Part shown: piece after piece, positions 1-6,160 of the stretch | Layout of the letters: each line of letters opens with the position of its first letter | Numbering within the stretch: position 1 is the stretch's first letter | NCBI GenBank assembly: GCA_003978285.1 | Contig: QOAB01000026.1 | Span: 1 to 6,262 of the forward strand | DNA: 6,262 nucleotides | Source of the DNA: Candidatus Thioglobus sp. | Lineage (GTDB): Bacteria > Pseudomonadota > Gammaproteobacteria > PS1 > Thioglobaceae | Direction of reading: 5' to 3' | Notes under the pieces: model-generated | What the model was told of the DNA's origin: nothing | Databases searched by the model: none | What the model saw: only the letters and a program-made list of their open reading frames with translations | Made by a program: the position numbers and the translations under genes

Positions 1-145
1 AGGCGCTTTCTAATCCAGGAATGATGTTGCCATGGCCTTGAATAAATGGCATTGGCTCTTTGCCTTGTGATGAGTCAATCACATCACCCGCATCGTTCTT
101 TAAAGTGTAATGCATTTCTACTACTGCATCTTTTTTTACTGTCAT
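1..145 (-). CDS. slyD: FKBP-type peptidyl-prolyl cis-trans isomerase, SlyD-like (N-terminal part, cut by window edge)
   Basis: The 48 visible residues start MTVKKDAVVEMHYTLKNDAG and end with FIQGHGNIIPGLESA (residues 34-48). This is the first strand and flap entry of a SlyD-type FKBP domain; the E. coli protein has a similar GHG..I.GLE.A segment at the same place. The family catalyses cis-trans isomerisation of prolyl bonds and acts as a cytosolic chaperone; SlyD also binds nickel through a C-terminal tail, which lies outside the window. The ATG at 143-145 is preceded by a GGAG Shine-Dalgarno at 154-157, eight bases away, which fixes the start. The gene follows the tRNA-Lys terminator, so it probably has its own promoter, although no convincing -35/-10 pair is visible in the short gap. 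The alternative FKBP paralogue SlpA/FkpB is less likely because it lacks the GHG segment. Confidence 0.85.
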   Translation of the reverse strand, partial: MTVKKDAVVEMHYTLKNDAGDVIDSSQGKEPMPFIQGHGNIIPGLESA

Positions 146-190
146 TTTATTGTCTCCGTTTGTACACTTAGTGTGTTACTTTTAAATATC

Positions 191-221
191 AAAAAGGGCT
201 TCCTATACGGAAACCCTTTTT
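191..221 (-). terminator. Rho-independent terminator of tRNA-Lys
   Basis: An inverted repeat of 13 bp encloses a 5-base loop. Read on the minus strand, the left arm is AAAAAGGGTTTCC, the loop GTATA and the right arm GGAAGCCCTTTTT. The one non-Watson-Crick position is a G-U wobble in the minus-strand RNA but a C-A mismatch in the plus-strand RNA, so the structure was probably selected on the minus strand. The stem ends in five Us and begins 7 bases past the encoded CCA of the tRNA, the expected place for a tRNA terminator. It also insulates slyD from the tRNA transcript. Confidence 0.85.
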
Positions 222-228
222 GAGAATA

Positions 229-304
229 TGGTGGGGCGTGAGCGATTTGAACGCTCGACCATCGGATTAAAAGTCCGGTGCTCTACCAACTGAGCTAACG
301 CCCC
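229..304 (-). tRNA. tRNA-Lys, anticodon UUU, CCA encoded
   Basis: The 76-nt cloverleaf reads cleanly on the minus strand. The acceptor stem GGGGCGT pairs fully with ACGCCCC. The D arm is GCTC AGTTGGTA GAGC, the anticodon loop CTTTTAA with anticodon TTT at 269-271, the variable loop TGGTC, and the T arm GAGCG TTCAAAT CGCTC. The discriminator base is A (232) and CCA is encoded at 229-231. The anticodon stem CCGGA/TCCGA has four good pairs and a C27-A43 mismatch at its outer end (278 and 262); the E. coli tRNA-Lys has a G-U pair there. The tRNA decodes AAA and AAG. It is a separate single-gene transcription unit, with a promoter at 318-347 and a terminator at 191-221. Confidence 0.97.
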
Positions 305-306
305 AT

Positions 307-338
307 AAAAAAGTGAAATTATACATTAACGTCACTTT
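307..338 (-). terminator. Possible weak terminator downstream of ihfB, overlapping the tRNA promoter
   Basis: On the minus strand AAAGTGA (338-332) can pair with TCACTTT (316-310) across a 15-base loop, and the 3' arm runs into a tract of six Ts (312-307). This is the only terminator-like structure in the 69 bp between the ihfB stop and the tRNA. The stem is only 7 bp with two G-C pairs and the loop is large, so termination would be inefficient. Its loop contains the tRNA -10 box. Confidence 0.3.
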
Positions 339-347
339 GTAAATCAA
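318..347 (-). promoter_or_regulatory. Sigma70-type promoter of tRNA-Lys
   Basis: On the minus strand a perfect -10 box TATAAT lies at 318-323 and a -35-like TTGATT at 342-347, separated by 18 bp. Transcription would start near position 311, leaving a leader of about seven bases before the mature tRNA 5' end at 304. The discriminator between -10 and start is AT-rich, not the GC-rich type expected of a strongly stringent promoter. The -10 match is strong; the -35 is approximate. Confidence 0.65.
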
Positions 348-373
348 TCAAAATTAGTCTTTATTTTATCTTT

Positions 374-652
374 TTACTGGTTATCAACCGCTTCTCTTAG
401 CGATTTTCCCGGCTTAAAAAATGGTACATACTTTTCACCAACTTGCGTTCTTTCACTGGTTTTAGGGTTAATACCTAAACGCGCTTTTCGATGTTTTTTA
501 TAAAAACCACCAAACCCTCTAATTTCAACCCCGTCACCTGAAACAATGCCTTGTGTTAACGCCTCTAAAATTACTTCAACAGAAGCTTTAGCATCAGCCT
601 TAGAAAGATCAGAATGGTTGGATAAATTAAAAATAAGATCGGTTTTTTTCAT
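374..652 (-). CDS. ihfB: Integration host factor subunit beta
   Basis: A 92-residue HU/IHF-fold protein, the normal length for the family. The N-terminal helical part (residues 2-38) forms the dimer body. VEIRGFGGF (42-50) is the family signature, and the DNA-binding arm carries RLGINPKTSERTQVGEKYVPFFKPGK (58-83), with Pro63 as the residue that intercalates and kinks DNA. Glu43 and Arg45 correspond to Glu44 and Arg46 of E. coli IHF-beta, which read the consensus sequence; this, with the KYVP.FKPGK..R end, favours IHF-beta over HU. It pairs with IHF-alpha (not in this window) to bend DNA in transcription, replication and recombination. It lies 49 bp downstream of rpsA, the conserved gammaproteobacterial position. 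The start aligns with known IHF-beta N-termini, but no Shine-Dalgarno is present: the seven bases before the ATG are ATTAATC, preceded by a hairpin at 660-687. Confidence 0.95.
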   Translation of the reverse strand: MKKTDLIFNLSNHSDLSKADAKASVEVILEALTQGIVSGDGVEIRGFGGFYKKHRKARLGINPKTSERTQVGEKYVPFFKPGKSLREAVDNQ

Positions 653-659
653 GATTAAT

Positions 660-687
660 ATCAGTCATATATCGCTATACAACTGAT
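660..687 (-). other. RNA hairpin with GCGA (GNRA) tetraloop in the rpsA-ihfB gap
   Basis: On the minus-strand transcript bases 687-676 pair without interruption with 671-660. The stem has 12 bp, two of them adjacent G-U wobbles, and is closed by the tetraloop GCGA (675-672), which fits the stable GNRA class. No U tract follows, so it is not an intrinsic terminator. It ends seven bases before the ihfB ATG and occupies the place where a Shine-Dalgarno would lie. It may influence ihfB translation or mark a processing site; the role is inferred. Confidence 0.55.
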
Positions 688-688
688 T

Positions 689-719
689 AAAAAAGCTTTA
701 TTTATTTTTTTGCTTTTTT
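689..719 (-). other. A-rich inverted repeat across the rpsA stop codon
   Basis: On the minus strand AAAAAAGC (719-712) and GCTTTTTT (696-689) are perfect inverted repeats separated by a 15-base A/T-only loop that contains the rpsA TAA (704-702). The run of Ts on the 3' arm resembles a terminator, but the stem has only two G-C pairs, and the upstream arm is explained by the lysine-rich C-terminus of S1. It may give partial termination before ihfB or be chance in an AT-rich sequence. Confidence 0.25.
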
Positions 720-2375
720 CAATAAATCACCTAAAGTAGAACCTGTTGCCTCGTCAGAAGATTGCTTATTGTAATCTGCCATCGCTGCTTGTTCTTCCAC
801 AGAATCTTTAGCTTTGATACTCACTGAAATGTTACGGGATCTTCTATCAACATTAACAATAACCACTTCAACTTCAGTGCCTGTTTTTAAAACTGTTGTC
901 GCATCTTCAACACGCTCTTGTGAAATTTCGCCGGCTTTTAAGTAACCTGTAATATCGTCAGCTAAAGTAATAACCGCACCTCTTGGATCTACTTCAGCAA
1001 TCACACCCTTAACAATAGAACCTTTCTTGTTAGATGAGGCGTAAGACATAAAGTCATCTTCTTCTAATTGTTTAATACCTAAAGAAATACGCTCTTTTTC
1101 AGCATCAATATTTAGAATAACTACTTCAAGCTCTTGACCTTTAGAATAATTAGAAACTAACGCTTCTGATGATTGCTTCTCCCATGAGATATCTGCTAAA
1201 TGAATAAGACCGTCAATACCGCCTGGAAGACCAACAAATAAACCAAAGTCAGTAATTGACTTAACAGTTACGCTAATCTTATCACCTTTATTACAGGTTG
1301 CTTCAAACGCTTCCCAAGGGTTTTCTTGTGCTTGCTTCATTGATAATGAAATACGATGCTTAGATTCTTGAACGTCTAACACCACTACATCAACTTCTTG
1401 ACCCAGTTTAACGATCTTAGAAGGACGTGCATTTGCATTTGTCCAATCCATCTCTGAAACGTGAACCAAACCTTCAACACCGTCTTCGATGCGTACAAAC
1501 GCTCCGTAGTCAGTAAGGTTAGATACTGTACCAGTAACTTTCTTGCCAATTGGAAGACGGTCTGAAATATTATCCCAAGGACTAGCAGTAAGCTGCTTAA
1601 GGCCTAGTGATACACGCATCTTCTCTTTATCGTAGTTAAGAACCTTAACTTTAATCTTATCACCGATAGTCAATTTCTCAGATGGGTGGTTAACACGTGT
1701 CCATGAGATATCTGTAATGTGTAGTAAACCATCAACACCGCCAAGATCAACGAATGCGCCGTAGTCAGCAAGGTTCTTAACGATACCATCGATTTCTTTA
1801 CCTTCTTCTAATGTCTCAAGTAAGGCTTCACGATCAGCAGAGTTAGCTTCTTGCATAACCGCTTTTCTAGAAATAACGATGTTGTTTCTAACTTCGTCCA
1901 TCTTAATAACAATGGCTTCAATTTCTTGACCCGTAAGGTACGAGAAATCTTTAACTGGGCGCACATCAACCAACGAGCCCGGTAAGAATGCTTTAACCAC
2001 GCCAATATCAACTGTCAAACCGCCTTTAACAGCGCCAGTAACAATACCAGTTACGACTTCTTTAGAGTTCATTGCAGCTTCAAGTGACTGCCACAACTTG
2101 ATGCGCTTAGCATCAGCATGTGACAATAATGTATTACCTAGGCCATCGTCGATTGATTTTAGAGCGACTTCTACAATATCGCCCTCTGCAACTTCGATTT
2201 CACCTTGTGGATTTTTAAATTCGTCTAGAGAGATAAAACCCTCTGATTTTAGTCCAACATTAACAATCGCTTTTTCACGATTAATGCTAACGACAGTACC
2301 CATTAATAAGGCACCGACTTTTACGTTTTGTTGTTCTACGCTGTTTTCAAACAGCTCTGCAAATGATTCTGACAT
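702..2375 (-). CDS. rpsA: 30S ribosomal protein S1
   Basis: Starting at the ATG at 2373-2375 the protein has 557 residues, the same length as E. coli S1, and begins MSESFAELFENS, like the E. coli MTESFAQLFEES. An in-frame ATG 13 codons upstream (2414) would add MLDNLPVNIKEEN, which has no counterpart and is rejected. Six S1 (OB-fold) repeats are visible at about residues 21-87, 105-171, 192-260, 277-347, 364-434 and 451-520. The first two are divergent ribosome-binding repeats. The RNA-binding repeats 3-5 have the typical ADYGAFVDLGGVDGLLHITDISW-type core, seen as DYGAFV in repeats 3 and 4 and DFGLFV in repeat 5. The tail after residue 520 is acidic, then lysine-rich. S1 binds mRNA on the 30S subunit and helps initiation, especially on messages without a strong Shine-Dalgarno, a state shared by several genes here. 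It sits between cmk and ihfB, 90 bp after cmk. Its own ribosome site is a weak GAAG. Confidence 0.98.
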   Translation of the reverse strand: MSESFAELFENSVEQQNVKVGALLMGTVVSINREKAIVNVGLKSEGFISLDEFKNPQGEIEVAEGDIVEVALKSIDDGLGNTLLSHADAKRIKLWQSLEAAMNSKEVVTGIVTGAVKGGLTVDIGVVKAFLPGSLVDVRPVKDFSYLTGQEIEAIVIKMDEVRNNIVISRKAVMQEANSADREALLETLEEGKEIDGIVKNLADYGAFVDLGGVDGLLHITDISWTRVNHPSEKLTIGDKIKVKVLNYDKEKMRVSLGLKQLTASPWDNISDRLPIGKKVTGTVSNLTDYGAFVRIEDGVEGLVHVSEMDWTNANARPSKIVKLGQEVDVVVLDVQESKHRISLSMKQAQENPWEAFEATCNKGDKISVTVKSITDFGLFVGLPGGIDGLIHLADISWEKQSSEALVSNYSKGQELEVVILNIDAEKERISLGIKQLEEDDFMSYASSNKKGSIVKGVIAEVDPRGAVITLADDITGYLKAGEISQERVEDATTVLKTGTEVEVVIVNVDRRSRNISVSIKAKDSVEEQAAMADYNKQSSDEATGSTLGDLLKKAKK

Positions 2376-2451
2376 ATTTTCTTCTTTGATATTGACCGGT
2401 AAATTATCCAACAACGGTGTAAGTTGGGTGATTATCGGGTTAGTTTATTTA
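2376..2451 (-). promoter_or_regulatory. rpsA leader, possible promoter and autoregulatory region
   Basis: This gap between cmk and rpsA holds no gene. On the minus strand it contains two GATAAT boxes (2431-2436 and 2403-2408) that could be -10 elements, but neither has a recognisable -35 at normal spacing. A small hairpin with arms CCAAC (2427-2423) and GTTGG (2412-2408) and a 10-base loop lies between them and touches the second box. In E. coli, rpsA has its own promoters and S1 represses its own translation through a structured leader with a poor Shine-Dalgarno. The weak ribosome site here is consistent with that, but the assignment is inference. Confidence 0.3.
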
Positions 2452-2475
2452 TAAAGCTTAACCGCTTAAGCTTTA
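2452..2475 (-). repeat. Perfect 10-bp inverted repeat over the cmk stop codon
   Basis: The arms are TAAAGCTTAA and TTAAGCTTTA with a 4-base loop (GCGG on the minus strand, 2465-2462). The cmk TAA (2468-2466) forms the end of the 5' arm in the RNA. The bases that follow, TAAATAAAC, contain no U tract, so this is unlikely to be an intrinsic terminator and transcription probably continues into rpsA. It could be an RNase processing or 3'-end stabilising hairpin between cmk and the much more highly needed rpsA. Confidence 0.5.
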
Positions 2476-3137
2476 ATTAATTCACTCACTTGAGTGATTA
2501 CCTCATCAATCGATAACTCAGTGGTATCAATGATTAAGGCGTCTTTGGCAGGTTTGAGCGGTGAGTGTTTGCGTGAAGAATCACGCTCGTCTCTAGCTAT
2601 AACATCTGCTAAGATTTGAGAAATTATACCCTCAGACCCTTGATTTTGCAATTGTTTTAGGCGTCTATTAGCGCGCTCTTGTGCACTTGCCGTTAAGAAA
2701 ACTTTAAAAGGAGCATCGGCAAAAACCACGGTACCCATATCCCGACCATCAGCCACTAAACCAGGCGCTTTTGCAAACGCTTGCTGACGTTTTAAAAGTG
2801 CGGCGCGTACCACACCAATTGAGGCGATTTTGGAAGCCATTTCACCGGTTTGTTCGGTGCGTAAAACCTTGGATACATCTTGTCCATCTAAATACACACT
2901 CACCAGTTCACTATCGGTTTCAGTTTTAAACTCTAAATCGAGATTATTGGCAACTTCTACTAACGCAGATTCATCTGTAACATCAATATTTCTGGCGTCA
3001 ACTGCCAATGCAAAAGCACGATAAATTGCACCAGAGTCTAACAAATGCCAACCTAATTTTTGTGCCATGATACGGGCAACCGTACCTTTGCCAACCCCAC
3101 TAGGGCCGTCAATGGCTAAGACGGGTATTAAACTCAC
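2466..3137 (-). CDS. cmk: Cytidylate kinase (CMP/dCMP kinase)
   Basis: The 223-residue protein has the usual length of bacterial Cmk. The Walker A loop GPSGVGKGT is at residues 11-19, the CMP-site segment [10 protein letters not shown] at 32-41, and the family-typical [23 protein letters not shown] at 128-150. The lid-type arginine region [20 protein letters not shown] lies at 182-201. It phosphorylates CMP and dCMP with ATP, feeding CDP and dCDP pools, in the cytosol. The start is GTG at 3135-3137, overlapping the lysS TGA by four bases (GTGA). Only a weak GAAG precedes it, so translation is probably coupled to lysS. The gene is followed by rpsA, as in many gammaproteobacteria. In E. coli lysS is not next to cmk, so the upstream side of this operon is lineage-specific. 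Confidence 0.97.
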   Translation of the reverse strand: MSLIPVLAIDGPSGVGKGTVARIMAQKLGWHLLDSGAIYRAFALAVDARNIDVTDESALVEVANNLDLEFKTETDSELVSVYLDGQDVSKVLRTEQTGEMASKIASIGVVRAALLKRQQAFAKAPGLVADGRDMGTVVFADAPFKVFLTASAQERANRRLKQLQNQGSEGIISQILADVIARDERDSSRKHSPLKPAKDALIIDTTELSIDEVITQVSELIKA

Positions 3138-4624
3138 TTAACTTCTGGTCTCATGTGCGGAAATAACAACACATCACGAATCGATGGGGAGTCAGTAAAT
3201 AACATCACCAATCGATCAATACCAATACCCTCACCTGCCGTTGGTGGCATGCCATATTCTAGGGCGCGAATGTAGTCTGCATCATAGTGCATGGCTTCAT
3301 CATCACCCGCATCTTTCTCAGCCACTTGGGCTTTGAATCGCGCTGCTTGATCTTCGGCATCGTTAAGCTCAGAGAAGCCATTGGCAATCTCACGACCACC
3401 AATAAACAATTCGAAACGATCGGTAATAAATGGATTGTTGTCGTTACGACGTGCAAGCGGTGATACTTCGGTCGGATACTCGGTAATAAAAGTCGGCTGT
3501 ATGAGTTTTTCTTCAACTGTCGCTTCAAAAATCTCAATTTGAATTTTGCCTAAGCCCCAATTATCTTTGACTTGAATGTTAAGATTTTCAGCCGTTTTCT
3601 TGGCATTATCTTCGTTAAGATCATCCGCTGCTAATGTTGGATTGTATTGCAAGATTGAATCAAACACACTAATGCGATCAAATGATTGTGAGAAATCAAA
3701 ATCATCACCTTGGTAGTGAATAACGGCATCACCACACACATCTACAGCAATGCCACGGAAGAGCTTTTCAGTAAGATCCATCAGATCATGATAAGTCGCA
3801 TACGCTTGATAAAATTCAATCATAGTGAATTCTGGATTGTGGCGAGTGGACAAGCCTTCATTTCTAAAATTACGATTAATTTCAAACACCCTATCCATAC
3901 CACCAACCACCAAACGCTTAAGATAAAGTTCTGGCGCAATACGCAAGTACATACCAATATCAAGCGCATTATGATGCGTCTCAAATGGTTTTGCTGTCGC
4001 ACCGCCTGGAATGGTTTGTAACATTGGCGTCTCTACTTCGATAAAGTCAATGTCATTAAAGAAATTACGAATATAGGCCACAATCTGAGAGCGGCGTTTA
4101 AAGGTATTACGCGCTTGCTCATTAGTAATTAAATCAACATAGCGTTGACGATAACGAATTTCTTGGTCTGACAATCCGTGGAATTTTTCTGGCAATGGTC
4201 GCAAAGATTTAGTGAGTAATTTTATGTCACTAATACGAATAGAAAGCTCACCCACGTTGGTTTTAAAAAGCGTACCCACGGCACCGATAATATCACCAAT
4301 ATCCCATTTTTTAAACTGCTCATTATAAAAACCTTCAGGCAGCTCATCACGTGTCACAAATAATTGGATTTGTGCGCTAGAATCTTGCACGTGAGCAAAG
4401 CTTGCCTTACCCATTACTCGCTTAAGCATCATGCGCCCTGCTATAGACACCTCGATGTTTTTTTCTGCTAATTCTTCTTTAGAAAAACCATTGTAATCAT
4501 TAATAATGTCTTGTGCCAAATTGGCTGGTTTGAAATCATTAATAAAAGGGTTGCCCGCTTCTCTTAAGATGGCTAATTTTGCTCTTCGTTCAGTAATTAA
4601 TTTGTTATCGTCTTGGTCGCTCAC
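3134..4624 (-). CDS. lysS: Lysyl-tRNA synthetase, class II
   Basis: The 496-residue protein has the expected length. An N-terminal OB-fold anticodon-binding domain spans roughly residues 57-135. The catalytic domain follows, with motif 1 around 185-201 (ending DFIEVETPM), motif 2 as [20 protein letters not shown] (253-272), and motif 3 as [14 protein letters not shown] (464-477), whose arginine binds ATP. The region [20 protein letters not shown] (227-246) is also characteristic of LysRS. It charges tRNA-Lys; one such tRNA lies about 2.8 kb away in this window but in a separate transcription unit. The start is GTG at 4622-4624 and overlaps the stop of the TPR gene as GTGA. An AGAGGA purine run lies about 13 bases upstream, slightly far for an ideal Shine-Dalgarno. 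No truncation or missing motif is seen. The absence of a long N-terminal extension fits a bacterial housekeeping enzyme and excludes the short EpmA paralogue. Confidence 0.98.
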   Translation of the reverse strand: MSDQDDNKLITERRAKLAILREAGNPFINDFKPANLAQDIINDYNGFSKEELAEKNIEVSIAGRMMLKRVMGKASFAHVQDSSAQIQLFVTRDELPEGFYNEQFKKWDIGDIIGAVGTLFKTNVGELSIRISDIKLLTKSLRPLPEKFHGLSDQEIRYRQRYVDLITNEQARNTFKRRSQIVAYIRNFFNDIDFIEVETPMLQTIPGGATAKPFETHHNALDIGMYLRIAPELYLKRLVVGGMDRVFEINRNFRNEGLSTRHNPEFTMIEFYQAYATYHDLMDLTEKLFRGIAVDVCGDAVIHYQGDDFDFSQSFDRISVFDSILQYNPTLAADDLNEDNAKKTAENLNIQVKDNWGLGKIQIEIFEATVEEKLIQPTFITEYPTEVSPLARRNDNNPFITDRFELFIGGREIANGFSELNDAEDQAARFKAQVAEKDAGDDEAMHYDADYIRALEYGMPPTAGEGIGIDRLVMLFTDSPSIRDVLLFPHMRPEVK

Positions 4625-5286
4625 TGCTTTGTTTTTTCCTCTAGTTCTTGTTGTGCTAATGCTTTTGCTTTGGTCAAATCTTCTTCAGCTTCGCTGGATT
4701 TTCCCATGCGCTTGAATAAAGTGCCACGATTATAATAGGCTTGGTAAAAATTTGCATCCAATTCAATGGCTTTATTCAGATCTTCTAAGGCAAGATCATC
4801 TTTTGCAATCTTCATATAAGCGTTACCACGGTTATAAATCGCTGCAATGTAATTTTCATCCAAGGTAATTGCCTGAGAATAAGCGTTAATCGCCTCAGCG
4901 CTTTTCTCTAATCGATCATAGCAATTACCCAAATTATTAAAAGCACCAGAATCATTCATATTAAGTGCCAAGGCTTTTTCAAAATATTCGATTGCCGAGG
5001 GGAAATTATCTTTCTCTTGCTCCATATAGGCCAAGCAAAAATAAGCTTCTGCGCTATTTGGATTGGCCTTAATGGCGCTAGACATACTCTCAATCGCCAA
5101 CTCGTCATTGCCTTGTAATTGGTGTAAATTTCCCAAGCTTAAATGCGCATTGGCTTTTAAATCTTTATCAGCAGCTTGATGATTAAGCAGTACATTCCAT
5201 GCCTGGATTGCCAAAGACAATTCACCATTTTTTTGATGTGTGTAAGCATCTACCATTAGCTTGCTAAGTTCTAATTCGGTACTCAC
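4621..5286 (-). CDS. Tetratricopeptide repeat protein of unknown function
   Basis: The 221-residue protein is almost entirely TPR. A degenerate first unit lies around residues 8-41, followed by five clear 34-residue units at about 44-77, 78-111, 112-145, 146-179 and 180-213. They show the W/L-G-Y-A-F-A-P pattern, for example [20 protein letters not shown] and [20 protein letters not shown]. The C-terminal tail is a charged helix ([13 protein letters not shown]). No signal peptide or membrane segment is visible, so a cytosolic adaptor or scaffold role is inferred; TPR alone does not reveal the partner. It starts at GTG (5284-5286), overlapping the yjbQ stop as GTGA, without any Shine-Dalgarno, and its own stop overlaps the lysS start. 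Its position two genes after ccmH recalls the TPR domain of CcmI, but it lacks the membrane anchor expected of CcmI. Confidence 0.85.
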   Translation of the reverse strand: MSTELELSKLMVDAYTHQKNGELSLAIQAWNVLLNHQAADKDLKANAHLSLGNLHQLQGNDELAIESMSSAIKANPNSAEAYFCLAYMEQEKDNFPSAIEYFEKALALNMNDSGAFNNLGNCYDRLEKSAEAINAYSQAITLDENYIAAIYNRGNAYMKIAKDDLALEDLNKAIELDANFYQAYYNRGTLFKRMGKSSEAEEDLTKAKALAQQELEEKTKQ

Positions 5287-5693
5287 GACAAGGTTACGAT
5301 AAGCTTTCGAGTGTTCTCACCAGCACGGTGTTCGTATAAAAACAAACCTTGGAATTTCCCTAGCGCCAATTTGCAATCAATAATTGGAATGGTTTTACTC
5401 TCTCCCGTTAAGATCGTACGAATATGACCTGACATGTCAAAATCACCTTCATTATTATGTCGATAATTTGGATTGCCGTCTTTTACAACATCTTGAAAAT
5501 AGTCTTCAATATCCAACAAAACGTCCGCATCCTCATTGCCAGTAATCATTAGCGAGGCTGACGTATGGGCAACAAAAACATGACACAAAGTATGACTCTG
5601 TGCAAACTCATCAACAATGGTATTCACCAGTTGAGTAATTTCTATTGCGCCTCGATTGTGGGTTTTTATCAGTAACGCTTGCTGATGACTCAC
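5283..5693 (-). CDS. yjbQ: YjbQ/UPF0047 family protein
   Basis: The 136-residue protein matches the small, single-domain YjbQ family in length and motifs. These are FVAHTSASLMI (40-50), the acidic stretch NEDADVLLDIEDYF (53-66), MSGHIRTILTGESKTIPI (87-104), LALGKFQGLFLYEHR (109-123) and a terminal RKLIVTL. His43, His90 and His122 sit in the conserved pocket motifs. Members form compact trimers, and some have weak thiamine-phosphate synthase activity, but the physiological role is not settled, so no reaction is claimed here. The start is GTG (5691-5693), overlapping the ccmH TGA as GTGA, with a good AAGGA ribosome site nine bases upstream inside ccmH. The downstream TPR gene overlaps its stop the same way. 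Confidence 0.9.
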   Translation of the reverse strand: MSHQQALLIKTHNRGAIEITQLVNTIVDEFAQSHTLCHVFVAHTSASLMITGNEDADVLLDIEDYFQDVVKDGNPNYRHNNEGDFDMSGHIRTILTGESKTIPIIDCKLALGKFQGLFLYEHRAGENTRKLIVTLS

Positions 5694-6160
5694 TTCAATA
5701 GATCCTTAGCTTTAGAGGTGTCTATTGTTTGAGTTTGCGTCGTTTTCTTTTTACTTAATAAAGACCTAATAAAAAAGAACAATACTAGTACTAAAAATAT
5801 TGGTGGTGCAAACCATAATAAATAGGTATTTTTATTAATGGGCGGCTTAAACACCACAAAATCACCATAACGATCTACCATGAATTGTCGAATTTCATCG
5901 TTACTGTTATTTTTAATGATCATTTTTCGAACTTGTTCGCGTAAATCTTTAGCCAATCCTGCATTTGATCCAGCAATACTTTGGCCTTGACAAACTGGGC
6001 AACGAATCTCGTCAATTAAAGCGCGGTAACGTGTCTCTTGAGCATCACTTGAAAACGCTTTAGCTTCGATACTTTCTGCCAGGATTGATGAAGAAAAACT
6101 TAACAATAAGATAAAACTAACGATACTCGCAAAAGCCCTGAAAGGTATAAAATGTTGCAT
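5690..6160 (-). CDS. ccmH: Cytochrome c-type biogenesis protein CcmH (thioredoxin-like CxxC type)
   Basis: The 156-residue precursor has a Sec signal peptide (Arg8, hydrophobic core 9-27, likely cleavage near Ala28). The periplasmic domain carries the hallmark IRCPVCQGQSIAGSNAGLAKDLR (52-74) with redox cysteines Cys54 and Cys57, then FMVDRYGDFVVFKPP (93-107). A single membrane helix spans about 112-135 and is followed by a short basic, Thr-rich cytoplasmic tail. CcmH reduces or holds the CxxCH cysteines of apocytochrome c for haem ligation with CcmF in the periplasm. It lacks the C-terminal TPR (CcmI) domain found in the fused E. coli CcmH. No other ccm gene is in view: upstream is a divergent ABC-F gene and downstream is yjbQ. 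The ATG at 6158-6160 gives a complete signal peptide but has no Shine-Dalgarno. This gene is the likely head of the operon running to ihfB. Confidence 0.95.
   Translation of the reverse strand: MQHFIPFRAFASIVSFILLLSFSSSILAESIEAKAFSSDAQETRYRALIDEIRCPVCQGQSIAGSNAGLAKDLREQVRKMIIKNNSNDEIRQFMVDRYGDFVVFKPPINKNTYLLWFAPPIFLVLVLFFFIRSLLSKKKTTQTQTIDTSKAKDLLK

Noticed and set aside
2376..2414. N-terminal extension of S1 by 13 residues from an upstream in-frame ATG.
   Set aside because: The inner ATG at 2375 matches the E. coli S1 start and gives exactly 557 residues; the extension has no family counterpart.
2098..2454. Plus-strand open frame of 118 codons.
   Set aside because: It lies almost entirely antisense to rpsA, has a low-complexity Ser/Thr-rich translation, and shows no motif or ribosome site.
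2452..2475. Inverted repeat after cmk as a Rho-independent terminator.
   Set aside because: No T tract follows on either strand and the stem is mostly A-T, so efficient intrinsic termination is unlikely.
229..3137. tRNA-Lys and lysS in the same neighbourhood as a dedicated charging unit.
   Set aside because: The tRNA has its own promoter and terminator and is separated from lysS by three genes; proximity alone is not evidence of a functional link.
3710..4021. Plus-strand open frame of 103 codons inside lysS.
   Set aside because: It is antisense to the class II catalytic core, whose conservation explains the open frame; no protein family is recognisable.
4621..5286. TPR gene as a split-off CcmI (the TPR partner of CcmH).
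   Set aside because: CcmI needs N-terminal membrane helices and a periplasmic TPR domain; this protein has neither a signal nor a membrane segment and is separated from ccmH by yjbQ.
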